A stretch of DNA of 64,000 nucleotides, taken from contig NZ_LT627734.1 in the NCBI RefSeq assembly GCF_900100865.1, forward strand, positions 248,001 through 312,000, written 5' to 3'. The notes beneath the pieces were generated by a model, which did no database searches, was not told the DNA's origin, and worked only from the letters and a program-made list of their open reading frames with translations. How positions within the stretch are numbered: position 1 is the stretch's first letter; each line of letters begins with the position of its first letter. Made by a program: the position numbers and the translations under genes. Shown piece by piece: positions 1-7,012 of the stretch. The DNA comes from Candidatus Aquiluna sp. UB-MaderosW2red (GTDB lineage Bacteria > Actinomycetota > Actinomycetes > Actinomycetales > Microbacteriaceae).

Positions 1-2
1 TA

Positions 3-356
3 ACAGAGGGCGGCTACGCCAAGCGCACAGCCGCCGATCAATACCGCGTTCAAAAACGTGGCGGTATTGGAATTAAAGTTGCCAAGCTGGATGAAAAGCG
101 AGGCGATCTAATTGGTGCACTGATTGTTGAGGACACTGATGAGGTTTTGGTGGTGCTTGCTTCGGGCAAGGTAATCAGAACCAATGCCAGTGAGGTCCCG
201 GCCAAAGGTAGAGACACAATGGGAGTAGTCTTTGCTCGATTCGAAGATTCTGATTCGGTTTTGTCACTTGCAAAAAATGCGGAGCGTAATCTAGAAGGCT
301 CGGGAGATCCAGAAGGAGAGGGAGAAGCAGTTGACATCACTGTTCAACCGGAATAA
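3..356 (+). CDS. gyrA: DNA gyrase subunit A, C-terminal end (partial)
   Basis: This is the last 117 codons of GyrA; the 5' part lies outside the window. GyrA is the breaking and rejoining subunit of gyrase, and this end belongs to the DNA-wrapping beta-propeller. Visible blade-type motifs are GGYAKRT, followed by a Val/Ile-rich strand (EVLVVLASGKVIRT) and KGRDTMGV. The tail is acidic and Gly/Glu-rich, as in other actinobacterial GyrA proteins. The stop at 354-356 lies inside the next gene, which overlaps by 26 nt. Family and context (DUF3566 plus tRNA-Ile and tRNA-Ala downstream) agree, so the identification is firm even without the breakage-reunion domain. Confidence 0.95.
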   Translation, partial: TEGGYAKRTAADQYRVQKRGGIGIKVAKLDEKRGDLIGALIVEDTDEVLVVLASGKVIRTNASEVPAKGRDTMGVVFARFEDSDSVLSLAKNAERNLEGSGDPEGEGEAVDITVQPE

Positions 357-732
357 AGGCCCCAAGGAGCAGACCAAGCAGGTCAGGCTAAAACTCCGCA
401 GCATAGACATATGGTCCGCGGTAAAAGCCGGCTTCCTGGTGTCTATCGCCTTGGGTATTGCGACAATCATTGGTGCTTGGTTGATCTGGGCAGTTCTGGC
501 CAACTCGGGCATCTTCTCCTCATTCGGTGATCTACTCGGGAGCATCTTGGGTGATGGCAGCACCTTGAACATCGAGGAACAGTTCTCTTTTGGCAGCGTT
601 ATGTCTACCGCGCTCACCTTGGCACTTTTAAATATCGCGCTCACCACAGCCTTGGTGGCGATTTGGGCAGCACTTTTCAACCTAATTTCGAAGATTATTG
701 GCGGGGTTTCGGTAACCTTTACAAACAACTAG
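331..732 (+). CDS. DUF3566 transmembrane protein downstream of gyrA
   Basis: A 133-residue membrane protein with a basic N-terminus and two hydrophobic segments at about residues 31-55 and 88-118. It matches the DUF3566 family, which in actinobacteria is characteristically the gene after gyrA. Its molecular role is not established. The start is TTG at 331, chosen because a purine-rich site (AGAAGGAGAGGGAG, 311-324) lies just upstream. The gene begins 26 nt before the gyrA stop, so it is probably translationally coupled to gyrA and controlled by the gyrBA promoter. It ends 50 nt before tRNA-Ile. Confidence 0.85.
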   Translation: MTSLFNRNKGPKEQTKQVRLKLRSIDIWSAVKAGFLVSIALGIATIIGAWLIWAVLANSGIFSSFGDLLGSILGDGSTLNIEEQFSFGSVMSTALTLALLNIALTTALVAIWAALFNLISKIIGGVSVTFTNN

Positions 733-784
733 CAACTTTGGTTTGTTTAGTTGGCTTTTCTTTAGTAATGTTGCACTGCTCTAT

Positions 785-858
785 GGGCCTATAGCTCAGG
801 TGGTTAGAGCGCTTCACTGATAATGAAGAGGTCGGAGGTTCAAGTCCTCCTAGGCCCA
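785..858 (+). tRNA. tRNA-Ile (GAT)
   Basis: A 74-nt cloverleaf. The acceptor stem is GGGCCTA (785-791) pairing with TAGGCCC (851-857), with discriminator A858. The anticodon loop CTGATAA gives GAT, and the T-arm is GGAGGTTCAAGTCCTCC. CCA is not encoded. It is paired with tRNA-Ala 34 nt downstream, the usual arrangement after gyrA in actinobacteria. Confidence 0.97.
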
Positions 859-892
859 CGGTGATGACTTTCCTAAAGGGAAGTCTCGCTTT

Positions 893-965
893 GGGGACTT
901 AGCTCAGTTGGTAGAGCACCTGCTTTGCAAGCAGGGGGTCAGGGGTTCGACCCCCCTAGTCTCCA
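893..965 (+). tRNA. tRNA-Ala (TGC)
   Basis: A 73-nt cloverleaf. The acceptor stem GGGGACT (893-899) pairs with AGTCTCC (958-964) with one G-T wobble, and the discriminator is A965. The anticodon loop is TTTGCAA with anticodon TGC, and the T-arm is GGGGTTCGACCCC. CCA is not encoded. A strong terminator follows after 7 nt. Confidence 0.97.
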
Positions 966-972
966 CAAAGTG

Positions 973-1000
973 AAAAACCCTCCCGGAAGGGAGGGTTTTT
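973..1000 (+). terminator. Intrinsic terminator after the tRNA pair
   Basis: Perfect hairpin: AAAAACCCTCCC (973-984) and GGGAGGGTTTTT (989-1000) around a GGAA tetraloop, followed by CCTTTTTCC. It ends the gyrA-tRNA transcription unit. Confidence 0.93.
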
Positions 1001-1182
1001 CCTTTTTCCTGAGGTTTCTAGCCAGAGAAATTTGAAAGGGTATTGAAAATCCCACCGGCTCACCGTCTTTGAAAACGAGCAAACCGGTGGGATATTATTA
1101 AACGTTCTGGGTCACAGCCTCAAGCGCCTTGGCGTGAGGGGCATTTACTCGGTAATCTTCGTGTGTTACCGGGGAGTAGGAC
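1001..1182. other. Gene-free stretch with several predicted hairpins
   Basis: No gene is recognised here. The stretch carries a perfect 10-bp inverted repeat, ATCCCACCGG (1049-1058) with CCGGTGGGAT (1084-1093), around a 25-nt loop. Two further hairpins follow: CCTCA-AG-CGCC-TT-GGCG-TGAGG (about 1110-1140) and GGTAA/TTACC (about 1151-1170). Read on the minus strand, the first repeat lies downstream of the DoxX gene and is followed by TTTTC, so a terminator for that gene is one reading. A structured small RNA is the other. Confidence 0.5.
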
Positions 1183-1587
1183 CTAAAAGTTAGGCAGAAT
1201 CGCCCAGAGCACCGCCGCAATAACGGCGGGCACTAGAAGCTTAAGGTTCATTTTAAGGGTGAACTTGGCCTCGCCGCGGGCGCCGTGCACCCAAATTGCA
1301 CCAACCATAGTTAGCGCCAGGCCGGCGGCAGCTGCAACCGCTACCCAAATTGCCCACTCGAATCCTAAGAAGTATCCGATTGGTGCCAGAACAATTCCAA
1401 TCGCACCAAGGATCTCAAGCCAAGCAATCAGTCTTACCGCTGCAAAGGGTATTTTCTCAATCCAACCAAAGCCGGCTCCCAAAAGAGCTTCTTTGGACGA
1501 GGTGGCCTTGAACTTACCAGCTTTAAAAAAGCCAAAGGCAAGGAATACGGATATGACTGCGGCGACTACGCCAATTGCAATGTTCAT
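1183..1587 (-). CDS. DoxX/DUF4281-like small membrane protein
   Basis: A 134-residue protein with four hydrophobic helices and a conserved K-F-K patch after the first helix, resembling the DoxX-like family. Family members are integral membrane proteins, some linked to redox or thiol stress, but no activity can be read from this sequence. The start is ATG at 1585-1587, preceded by GGAGA five nt upstream. A longer frame reaching 1644 lacks a ribosome site and reads through the intergenic region, so it was not used. The gene is monocistronic and its downstream side holds the hairpins at 1049-1180. Confidence 0.7.
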   Translation of the reverse strand: MNIAIGVVAAVISVFLAFGFFKAGKFKATSSKEALLGAGFGWIEKIPFAAVRLIAWLEILGAIGIVLAPIGYFLGFEWAIWVAVAAAAGLALTMVGAIWVHGARGEAKFTLKMNLKLLVPAVIAAVLWAILPNF

Positions 1588-1675
1588 TAGAGTTCTCCAT
1601 AAGTAAAGTGGTACTAGACAAAGAATTTCTAGCACACTTGGCAAAAATTGTCTAGCCAGCCTGCGTTTGCCTTGG

Positions 1676-1681
1676 TATTCT
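1676..1681 (+). promoter_or_regulatory. -10 box, leaderless start of 1688 gene
   Basis: TATTCT, then exactly 6 nt (TACTAA) to the ATG at 1688. There is no Shine-Dalgarno sequence. The spacing places the transcription start on the A of the start codon. Confidence 0.6.
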
Positions 1682-1687
1682 TACTAA

Positions 1688-2053
1688 ATGGAAATTAAAG
1701 CTGAGTGTGAGCGCAAGGGTGGGGCCTGGAGGGTCCGAGTGCCCCAGCTAGATAACCTCTTAATTTCAACTAAGCGGCTGGATATTGCGACTGAGCAAAT
1801 CAAGGATTTAGTTCACGAGTTTCAAGGTGTAGATCGCTGCGATGTGATTGTTAAGGTCGAAACCTCGATGCCGGGAATCATTTGTGATCTCGAGAGCGCT
1901 CAGGTCAAGATGCGCGAAGCTAATCGCCTCCAGGAGGAGTCCTCCAGAGAAATTCGCTCAGTAGTTGCAAGATTGCGCGAAGAGGGTTTGAGCATGAGGG
2001 ACATAGGTGTGCTTTTGCAGGTGTCTCCGCAGCGAGTGGCACAACTTACCTAA
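1688..2053 (+). CDS. HicB-like domain plus C-terminal helix-turn-helix protein
   Basis: A 121-residue soluble protein. Residues 1-55 resemble the HicB antitoxin fold (WRVRVPQLDN, then a helix of the ATEQIKDLV type). The C-terminal third (LREEGLSMRDIGVLLQVSPQRVAQL) is a clear helix-turn-helix of the sigma-70 region 4 or Xre type. No HicA-like toxin gene lies beside it, so this is more likely a stand-alone regulator or orphan antitoxin. The ATG at 1688 sits 6 nt after a TATTCT box. It is not co-directional with a close upstream gene. The function is unknown. Confidence 0.65.
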   Translation: MEIKAECERKGGAWRVRVPQLDNLLISTKRLDIATEQIKDLVHEFQGVDRCDVIVKVETSMPGIICDLESAQVKMREANRLQEESSREIRSVVARLREEGLSMRDIGVLLQVSPQRVAQLT

Positions 2054-2110
2054 ACCGTCTTGGGTCGCCATCTTTTTGGGCAAAGACTTTCCTGAATCAA
2101 GAACAAGGGA

Positions 2111-2116
2111 TAACCT
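2111..2116 (+). promoter_or_regulatory. -10 box, leaderless start of DUF4287 gene
   Basis: TAACCT followed by 6 nt (TTTTGC) and the ATG at 2123. No ribosome-binding site is present. Confidence 0.6.
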
Positions 2117-2122
2117 TTTTGC

Positions 2123-2329
2123 ATGTCTGAGCAGCTAAAGGGCCCACAAAGCTATTTCCCAGCCATTGTGTCCAAGTACCAGCACCCAGTGGAACACTGG
2201 TTCACGCTTTTAGCTCTGATAGACAACCTCACTCACATGCAACAGGTCGCATTTTTAAAGAATGATCACAGTATGGGCCATGGTCATGCCAACGCGCTGG
2301 TTGCTTATTTCAGGGCAAGACAGGCTTGA
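2123..2329 (+). CDS. DUF4287 small protein
   Basis: A 68-residue soluble protein recognised by the DUF4287 signature: KGPQSYFP near the N-terminus, a helical HWFTLLALID core, and the C-terminal MGHGHANALVAYF motif. The family is common in actinobacteria and proteobacteria and has no established biochemical function. The length agrees with single-domain members. The gene has its own -10 box 6 nt upstream. Two hairpins (2351-2373 and 2416-2443) separate it from the convergent fasciclin gene. Confidence 0.8.
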   Translation: MSEQLKGPQSYFPAIVSKYQHPVEHWFTLLALIDNLTHMQQVAFLKNDHSMGHGHANALVAYFRARQA

Positions 2330-2350
2330 GAGAGAGCACTTTAGGATTCG

Positions 2351-2373
2351 AACAAAAGATTGTGTCTTTTGTT
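2351..2373. repeat. AT-rich perfect hairpin
   Basis: AACAAAAGA (2351-2359) and TCTTTTGTT (2365-2373) form a 9-bp stem with a 5-nt loop, 22 nt after the DUF4287 stop. It could assist 3'-end formation ahead of the stronger hairpin at 2416. Confidence 0.5.
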
Positions 2374-2415
2374 ATTCAATTTGTCTGGGCAACAGGTTGC
2401 CAAAGTTCATAAAAA

Positions 2416-2443
2416 ATGAGCCAGGAATTTCTTCCTGGCTCAT
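2416..2443. terminator. Bidirectional intrinsic terminator
   Basis: ATGAGCCAGGAA (2416-2427) and TTCCTGGCTCAT (2432-2443) form a perfect 12-bp stem with a TTTC loop. It has A-rich and T-rich flanks on both sides and lies between convergent genes. Confidence 0.88.
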
Positions 2444-2465
2444 TAATTTTTAGATTACTTATGAA

Positions 2466-2906
2466 TTATGCAAGCAACGCTGCTGGGTCAATTCCTGCTG
2501 GAACTAGCACTGAGTCAATTACGTGGATAACACCGTTTGATGCTGCGATGTCGGTTGCGGTTACCTTGGCGGTGCCATTGATAACTACACCATCTGCAGT
2601 GTCCACGGCGAATGTAGAGCCCTGAACGGTTGGAACATCACCGGTTGTGACGTCTGCTGCATGTACCTGGCCAGCTACTACGTGGTAGGTAAGAATCGCC
2701 TTTAGGGCGTCAACGTTTTCTGGTAGCAATAGTGCTGCTACTAGACCCTCTGGAAGGGCTGCGAATGCATCGTCGGTTGGTGCGAAGACGGTGAATGGAC
2801 CTGCGCCCTGCAATGTCTCGACTAGGCCTGCTGCACCAAGGGCTGCTGCCAAAGTGGTGAATGATCCGGCCTCTACTGCTACTTCTACTATGTTCTTGTC
2901 TGTCAT
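2466..2906 (-). CDS. Fasciclin (FAS1) domain protein without signal peptide
   Basis: A 146-residue protein consisting almost entirely of one FAS1 domain, with the two conserved blocks [14 protein letters not shown] and [14 protein letters not shown]1 domains act in adhesion or ligand binding, normally outside the cell. The start is ATG at 2904-2906 with GAGGAAATC directly upstream. From this start there is no signal peptide or lipobox, and the open frame further upstream (to 2993) has no hydrophobic segment either. Either the protein is cytoplasmic or it leaves by a route not visible here. It is a close paralogue of the lipoprotein at 3827-4414. Confidence 0.85.
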   Translation of the reverse strand: MTDKNIVEVAVEAGSFTTLAAALGAAGLVETLQGAGPFTVFAPTDDAFAALPEGLVAALLLPENVDALKAILTYHVVAGQVHAADVTTGDVPTVQGSTFAVDTADGVVINGTAKVTATDIAASNGVIHVIDSVLVPAGIDPAALLA

Positions 2907-3142
2907 GATTTCCTCAATGATTCGATCTCGGTGGAATACGGAACGAAAGACTCGAGACGTACCTTTACTACAACAGGGGTACTGGGTATTCATTCCACCC
3001 CGTGGCCGATGTTCACTGTAAGCACATAATTTGGCCTGGGGATCCTATGGGTAGCGCGCAATGAAGGGTTTTACCTTCCTCCTTGGGGGCCTAGCATTGG
3101 AGTTGTGGCTGTGGCTTGGTCACCGTGATTTAGGGAGGTGCT

Positions 3143-3751
3143 TTGAAAAGGCAAATTTTTCTTATTGCACTCCCAATAATTTTTCTAGCTGGTTGCAGTT
3201 CGAGCCCGGTAGCCCCAGGGGCCAGCCAAACACCAACTCAGACTCCGACCGAATCGCGCCAGAGCTACTCGGCCAGTGACTTCAGGTCGGTCGCTGATGA
3301 GAGCTGTGGCCGCGCCCTCGAATTTGGGGTCTCTGAAATAGAAGTCGGGCTGGTCGGCTTCGAGCAGGTTCTGGTTCCCAAAGACGAAGGCTATGAAGGC
3401 TACAGCGCCGCGTATTTTCAGCCCGAAGACACCTACGAGTTAATTTATGAAACCGACTGGTTCGCAGTTTGTGCGGCAAGCAATACCTATGCTCTGTCTG
3501 AAGAGGCGGGGGCTGAGGCTGGTATCGCGGTTGAATACTTGGCCGAAGAGGAAGTCTTTGAAACCACCCAGGACTTTGGTGAGTTTGGAGTCAGCGTCGT
3601 TAGGTACAGCGTGGTAGATGGCTACTTTGACGAGGTCACATTTGTTGAAGCCGGTGAATCCGGGGTGGTATCGATTAGCTACGGCCCGCTTTCCGAGGAC
3701 CAGAAGCAGATTATCAAGACGGCAGTAGATCGCCTGGAGCCTGTCGAATAA
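3143..3751 (+). CDS. Predicted lipoprotein of unknown function
   Basis: A 202-residue protein with an N-terminal signal (KRQIFLIALPIIFLAGC). The LAGC lipobox places the acylated Cys at about residue 18, followed by a Ser/Thr/Pro linker. The mature part is acidic and rich in Tyr, Glu and Val with no recognised domain. The start is TTG at 3143, chosen because AGGGAGG sits 4-10 nt upstream and the signal peptide begins there. It lies between two divergent-facing fasciclin paralogues, which suggests but does not show a shared cell-surface role. It is followed by a bidirectional terminator. Confidence 0.7.
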   Translation: MKRQIFLIALPIIFLAGCSSSPVAPGASQTPTQTPTESRQSYSASDFRSVADESCGRALEFGVSEIEVGLVGFEQVLVPKDEGYEGYSAAYFQPEDTYELIYETDWFAVCAASNTYALSEEAGAEAGIAVEYLAEEEVFETTQDFGEFGVSVVRYSVVDGYFDEVTFVEAGESGVVSISYGPLSEDQKQIIKTAVDRLEPVE

Positions 3752-3777
3752 ATACTTTATTGAAATTTTGTTAAAGC

Positions 3778-3809
3778 AATAGAGCCGGAGATTTCTCTCC
3801 GGCTCTATT
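3778..3809. terminator. Bidirectional intrinsic terminator
   Basis: AATAGAGCCGGAG (3778-3790) pairs perfectly with CTCCGGCTCTATT (3797-3809) around ATTTCT. It lies between the lipoprotein gene and the convergent fasciclin gene. Confidence 0.88.
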
Positions 3810-3826
3810 GGAACTAGCTTTTCGAA

Positions 3827-4414
3827 TTAGCCAAGCAATGGCGTTACATCAAGCCCTGGTGGCAAGATGACCGCATCAATCACGTGGATGACACCGTTTG
3901 AGGCCATGATGTCGGTCGCTGTGACATTTGCTGTTCCGTTTAGGACAACACCCATTGAGGTGTCAACTGAGATGTTTGAACCCTCGACAGTTGGGACATC
4001 ACCGGTAGTGACATCAGCTGCAAGAACGGTTCCAGACACTACGTGGTAGGTAAGGATTGACTGCAATACTCCAATGTTTTCTGGAAGAAGCAGTGCGTCT
4101 AACAGTCCAGCTGGCAATGCCGCAAAGGCTTCGTCAGTTGGAGCAAAAACGGTGAATGGACCATCGCCCTGCAGGGTGGTAACTAGGTCAGCGGCTGTTA
4201 AAGCTGCTGCCAAAGTCGTGAATGTTCCTGCACCTACGGCTACATCAATAATGTTGCCTGGAGTCTCCATTGTGGCTTCCTCGGTTGGTGTCTCATCAAC
4301 CGTTGAAGTCTCCGCTGGGGTAGCCGTCTCTTCATCCGCTGGGGCACATCCGGTCAGAGCAAGGGCCGCAATGGCGACTCCTGCAAGGGCTGTCATAGTC
4401 TTCGCTTTTATCAT
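3827..4414 (-). CDS. Fasciclin (FAS1) domain lipoprotein
   Basis: A 195-residue protein with a lipoprotein signal peptide (LTGC lipobox, Cys at about residue 23). A Thr/Glu/Pro linker of about 30 residues follows, then one FAS1 domain with [14 protein letters not shown] and [12 protein letters not shown]. The expected location is the outer face of the membrane, where FAS1 domains mediate adhesion or ligand binding. The ATG at 4412-4414 is preceded by GAAAGAAG. Its FAS1 domain closely resembles that of the gene at 2466-2906, so the two probably arose by local duplication, with only this copy keeping or gaining an export signal. Confidence 0.9.
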   Translation of the reverse strand: MIKAKTMTALAGVAIAALALTGCAPADEETATPAETSTVDETPTEEATMETPGNIIDVAVGAGTFTTLAAALTAADLVTTLQGDGPFTVFAPTDEAFAALPAGLLDALLLPENIGVLQSILTYHVVSGTVLAADVTTGDVPTVEGSNISVDTSMGVVLNGTANVTATDIMASNGVIHVIDAVILPPGLDVTPLLG

Positions 4415-4595
4415 GATGATCTTCTTTCGGCTTGAAGTGCTTCCGATGCGACAATTTCACATCAGGCCCCAAAACTAACAAGGGCAATCGCTTATCCCGT
4501 GTGTAAAGAGTGGGACTTCACTGGCAATCCTCTGAGTAGTTACCGAGGGAACGGCCTAGTTCTGAAAAGTGTTTTGCTTCTGGGTTTGGCAATGC

Positions 4596-4633
4596 AAAAA
4601 CCCAGCCCCCTTAGTTTTTGAAGGCTGGGTTTT
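4596..4633 (-). terminator. Intrinsic terminator of the nitroreductase gene
   Basis: AAAAACCCAGCC (4596-4607) and GGCTGGGTTTT (4623-4633) form an 11-bp stem with a 15-nt loop, lying 20 nt after the minus-strand stop. The rest of the 4415-4652 gap shows no other feature. Confidence 0.8.
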
Positions 4634-4652
4634 GAGTTAGTGGGGCGTCTGT

Positions 4653-5345
4653 CTAGCTATTAGAGGGTCTGATCAACAGCTCTTCCAGAGGCAAGCGCTC
4701 AGCCTGCCAGCCATTAATTGGGTGTTCCGATGGGTAGCCAATGGACATGCCGCAAACCAGCGCGTAGTCATCGCTGACATCGAACTCGCTTCTAATAATG
4801 TCAGGGTAGTTGCCTAGGTAGCCCTGTGCGCAAGTGCCAAGACCGTTTGCGGTGGCGGCTAACATGGTGGCCTGCATGTATAGACCAAGATCCAGGGTCC
4901 CAAATTGGTCGAGACCGCGGTGGGTGAAAAAGAACAGTGCGGTAGGTGCTCCAAAAAACTCGTAGTTCCGCTCTAGGAAATTAAAGCGGGCTTTCGAGTC
5001 GGTGCGATCAATTTGAAGAGTGTCGTAGATTCCTTTACCAACCCTTTGGCTTCTCTGCAAGAGCACCTCTGGGTAGGGGTTTTGGTGGGTGAAATCTGGG
5101 TTGCCCCCCATGCCTGGAAGTTCTGCCGAGTCCCGCAATCTGTCGACTAGCGCTTTGCTGAGTCGATCGCGCTGCTCGTGCTGCGCTATCGCGATCATAA
5201 AGGGTCTGGTGTTGGACCAGCTAGGTGCGGTTAGGCCAGTGGATAGAACTTTATCAAGAAGCTCTGGGGCTATCGGTGTTGTAAGGAAGTCTCTGGTTGA
5301 GCGCCTGGACTGAGCAAGCTCATGGAATTGTTCATAACTGGTCAT
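4653..5345 (-). CDS. Nitroreductase-family FMN oxidoreductase
   Basis: A 230-residue protein of the nitroreductase family, which are FMN-dependent NAD(P)H oxidoreductases acting on nitro compounds, quinones or enones. Visible motifs are RRSTRDF near residue 15 (FMN phosphate binding), TAPSWSNTRPFMI around residue 40, and the C-terminal ALVCGMSIGYPSEHP block that contacts FMN. The length fits the family. Two adjacent ATG codons occur. The second (5343-5345) lies exactly 6 nt after a TAGCAT -10 box (5352-5357) and is preferred as a leaderless start. The substrate cannot be deduced. Confidence 0.85.
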   Translation of the reverse strand: MTSYEQFHELAQSRRSTRDFLTTPIAPELLDKVLSTGLTAPSWSNTRPFMIAIAQHEQRDRLSKALVDRLRDSAELPGMGGNPDFTHQNPYPEVLLQRSQRVGKGIYDTLQIDRTDSKARFNFLERNYEFFGAPTALFFFTHRGLDQFGTLDLGLYMQATMLAATANGLGTCAQGYLGNYPDIIRSEFDVSDDYALVCGMSIGYPSEHPINGWQAERLPLEELLIRPSNS

Positions 5346-5382
5346 CATTGAATGCTAGGCCAGAATGGTCAGCCCCTCTTAC

Positions 5383-5412
5383 CCATTGACCGGAGTTTGA
5401 ATTAGATAAACT
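5383..5412 (+). promoter_or_regulatory. Promoter with -35 and -10, leaderless OmdA gene
   Basis: TTGACC (5383-5388), an 18-nt spacer, then TAAACT (5407-5412), followed by 6 nt and ATG at 5419. It is one of the clearest complete promoters in the window. Confidence 0.75.
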
Positions 5413-5418
5413 CCCACA

Positions 5419-5685
5419 ATGGGTTCTCGAGAGATGCGAAATAAAAAAGGTGCCCTTCGCGCAAGAGCCCCAGAGATGCCGGCCGATGTGAAATTGGAGC
5501 TTGAGCAACGTGGGTTGCGGGCCGATTTTGACCACCGACCCAGCTACCAAAGAAACGACTACCTCAATTGGATTACCCGCGCCGAGCGTAATGAAATTCG
5601 TCAAAAACGGCTCAAGCAAATGCTAGACGAACTAGAAAAGGGGGGAGTCTTTATGCGAGCGGACCACCCTGCCTCGCGGAAATAA
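5419..5685 (+). CDS. Small OmdA/YdeI-type protein
   Basis: An 88-residue basic soluble protein. The segment YLNWITRAERNEIRQKRLKQMLDEL matches the C-terminal helical signature of the OmdA family (described as bacteriocin-protection, YdeI or OmpD-associated). The function of single-domain members is unknown. The N-terminus is rich in Lys and Arg. The ATG at 5419 is 6 nt after the -10 box of a well-formed promoter. No partner gene is adjacent. Confidence 0.65.
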   Translation: MGSREMRNKKGALRARAPEMPADVKLELEQRGLRADFDHRPSYQRNDYLNWITRAERNEIRQKRLKQMLDELEKGGVFMRADHPASRK

Positions 5686-6013
5686 CAACCCTGTTCTGTA
5701 AATAAGCTGGTCGGCCTAACTTCAATCAATGCATCAACGGCATGGTTTGCATTAAAAACCTCGTTACTTGCCGGCGACATCGGCTCTGCGAGGACAGAGA
5801 ACGGTAAAGAAAAAAAGACAAAATTCTTATCTTGGACCCTCCCAAGAATCCTCTAGCGTAGGAAATTTCAATTGCGGTTTTTGCCGAAAATTGAGAGCGA
5901 ATGTTAGCTTTGTTCCCAACGCACGGCCACGGATTCATTACGTATTTTTGCGACACGAATTAATCTTTCTTCAACCCTCTTGTGCTTTAGCATTCGCGGA
6001 CGCACACTGTATC
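5686..6013 (+). other. Gene-free leader region before the EamA gene
   Basis: A stretch of 328 nt without a supportable gene. The EamA frame is open through it from 5768, but the translated part is not membrane-like and looks unlike any DMT family N-terminus. Two hairpins are visible: CCTCG (5759-5763) with CGAGG (5789-5793) enclosing GCCG/CGGC (5770-5773 and 5781-5784), and TCTTGG/CCAAGA near 5831-5848. It may be a long 5' leader. Confidence 0.5.
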
Positions 6014-7012
6014 GTGCGCAGAACAATCAACCCACCTAACGGTTGGGTACTTCAGTACTTTTTGCTTGCTTTCGTGTGGGGTTCTTCGTTCGCCTACACC
6101 GAGGCTGGCCTTTCTATAACAAGCCCAATTGGGATAACTGCCACGAGGCATATCATCGGATCTTTGGCACTTGCGGTGCTGTTGTTGATTCTTGGACAGC
6201 TTCCTCGGTTGAGGAAATTACCGAGCCAGCTAGTGCGAAGACTCTTTGTGCTCGCAATGCTTTTGAACGTTATTCCCGGAACACTCTTTGCTTTTGCTCA
6301 AAACCACGTATCGACGGTTATTGCCGCCATTATCAACTCGGCAACGCCAATCATGACCCTTGTGATGATTGCTGTTGTCTTCCGGCAAGAAAAGCTAATT
6401 CCAAGGCAGATTATTGGTCTTTTTACTGGCCTAGTAGGCGCGCTGATTGCTCTCGGAGTCGGTTTTAGCGACCTTGGCGAAAACGAGCCGATTGGCGTGC
6501 TGGCCCTAATCCTGGCCATCAGTTGCTATGGATTCGCAATTCCGTATGCCAGAAATAAGGTTACTCCGCTTGGATTTTCACCAATGATTATGGCTCACGT
6601 GCAGGTGCTTTTGGCTGCCGTGGTTCTAACGGTGCTTTTTGTCATAGAGGTCAGCTTTTTGGGGGTTCCCGCATTCACCACTCCAAGCAGCCCCTTGATT
6701 CTTGGGCAAGTTTTGATTCTCGGGCTGGGAACGGGAATTGCTTATATTTGGCACTTCCAAGTCCTAGAACGCGCCGGATCGGCAATCGCTAGCTCGATAA
6801 CTTACCCAACCCTGGTGGTATCTCTAATTATTGGTTGGGTTGTGCTTTCTGAACCGTTCAGTTGGAATATGCCACTGGGAGCCCTGGTAATCGCGTTGGG
6901 CTCGGTTATTACTCAACGTATCCGAGTTGTGCGGAGGCGGCAGCGCTCACCTGCTTCACGATCTCACCAACCTGGTGAAGGTGGGGCCCAATTCGAGTCT
7001 TTGGAGCACTGA
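6014..7012 (+). CDS. EamA/DMT-family transporter
   Basis: A 332-residue inner-membrane protein with ten hydrophobic helices in two EamA repeats, beginning at NGWVLQYFLLAFVWGSSF. That opening is typical of drug/metabolite-transporter proteins that export amino acids or other metabolites. The start GTG at 6014 is chosen because the helix begins about 10 residues later; upstream in-frame sequence is not membrane-like. The C-terminal 30 residues (Arg-rich, then RSHQPGEGG) extend beyond the last helix and overlap the convergent IclR gene by 104 nt. The substrate is unknown. Confidence 0.8.
   Translation: MRRTINPPNGWVLQYFLLAFVWGSSFAYTEAGLSITSPIGITATRHIIGSLALAVLLLILGQLPRLRKLPSQLVRRLFVLAMLLNVIPGTLFAFAQNHVSTVIAAIINSATPIMTLVMIAVVFRQEKLIPRQIIGLFTGLVGALIALGVGFSDLGENEPIGVLALILAISCYGFAIPYARNKVTPLGFSPMIMAHVQVLLAAVVLTVLFVIEVSFLGVPAFTTPSSPLILGQVLILGLGTGIAYIWHFQVLERAGSAIASSITYPTLVVSLIIGWVVLSEPFSWNMPLGALVIALGSVITQRIRVVRRRQRSPASRSHQPGEGGAQFESLEH

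Noticed and set aside
1100-1182. A minus-strand frame downstream of the DoxX gene that reads like protein (ending ALEAVTQNV).
   Set aside because: It has no start codon or ribosome site, overlaps predicted hairpins and is only about 35 codons long. Chance or a decayed fragment is more likely than a gene.
3061-3279. A 72-codon ORF beginning ATG 3061 before the lipoprotein gene.
   Set aside because: It runs into the lipoprotein gene in another frame, and a proper SD and signal peptide support TTG 3143. It is more likely leader sequence.
5686-5860. A possible guanidine-type riboswitch ahead of the EamA exporter.
   Set aside because: There are two hairpins and a nearby ACGG, but the paired ACGR loops of mini-ykkC and the conserved ykkC core are not present.
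5768-6013. An N-terminal extension of the EamA transporter.
   Set aside because: The extra 82 residues are not membrane-like and match no DMT family N-terminus. The transporter fold starts just after GTG 6014.
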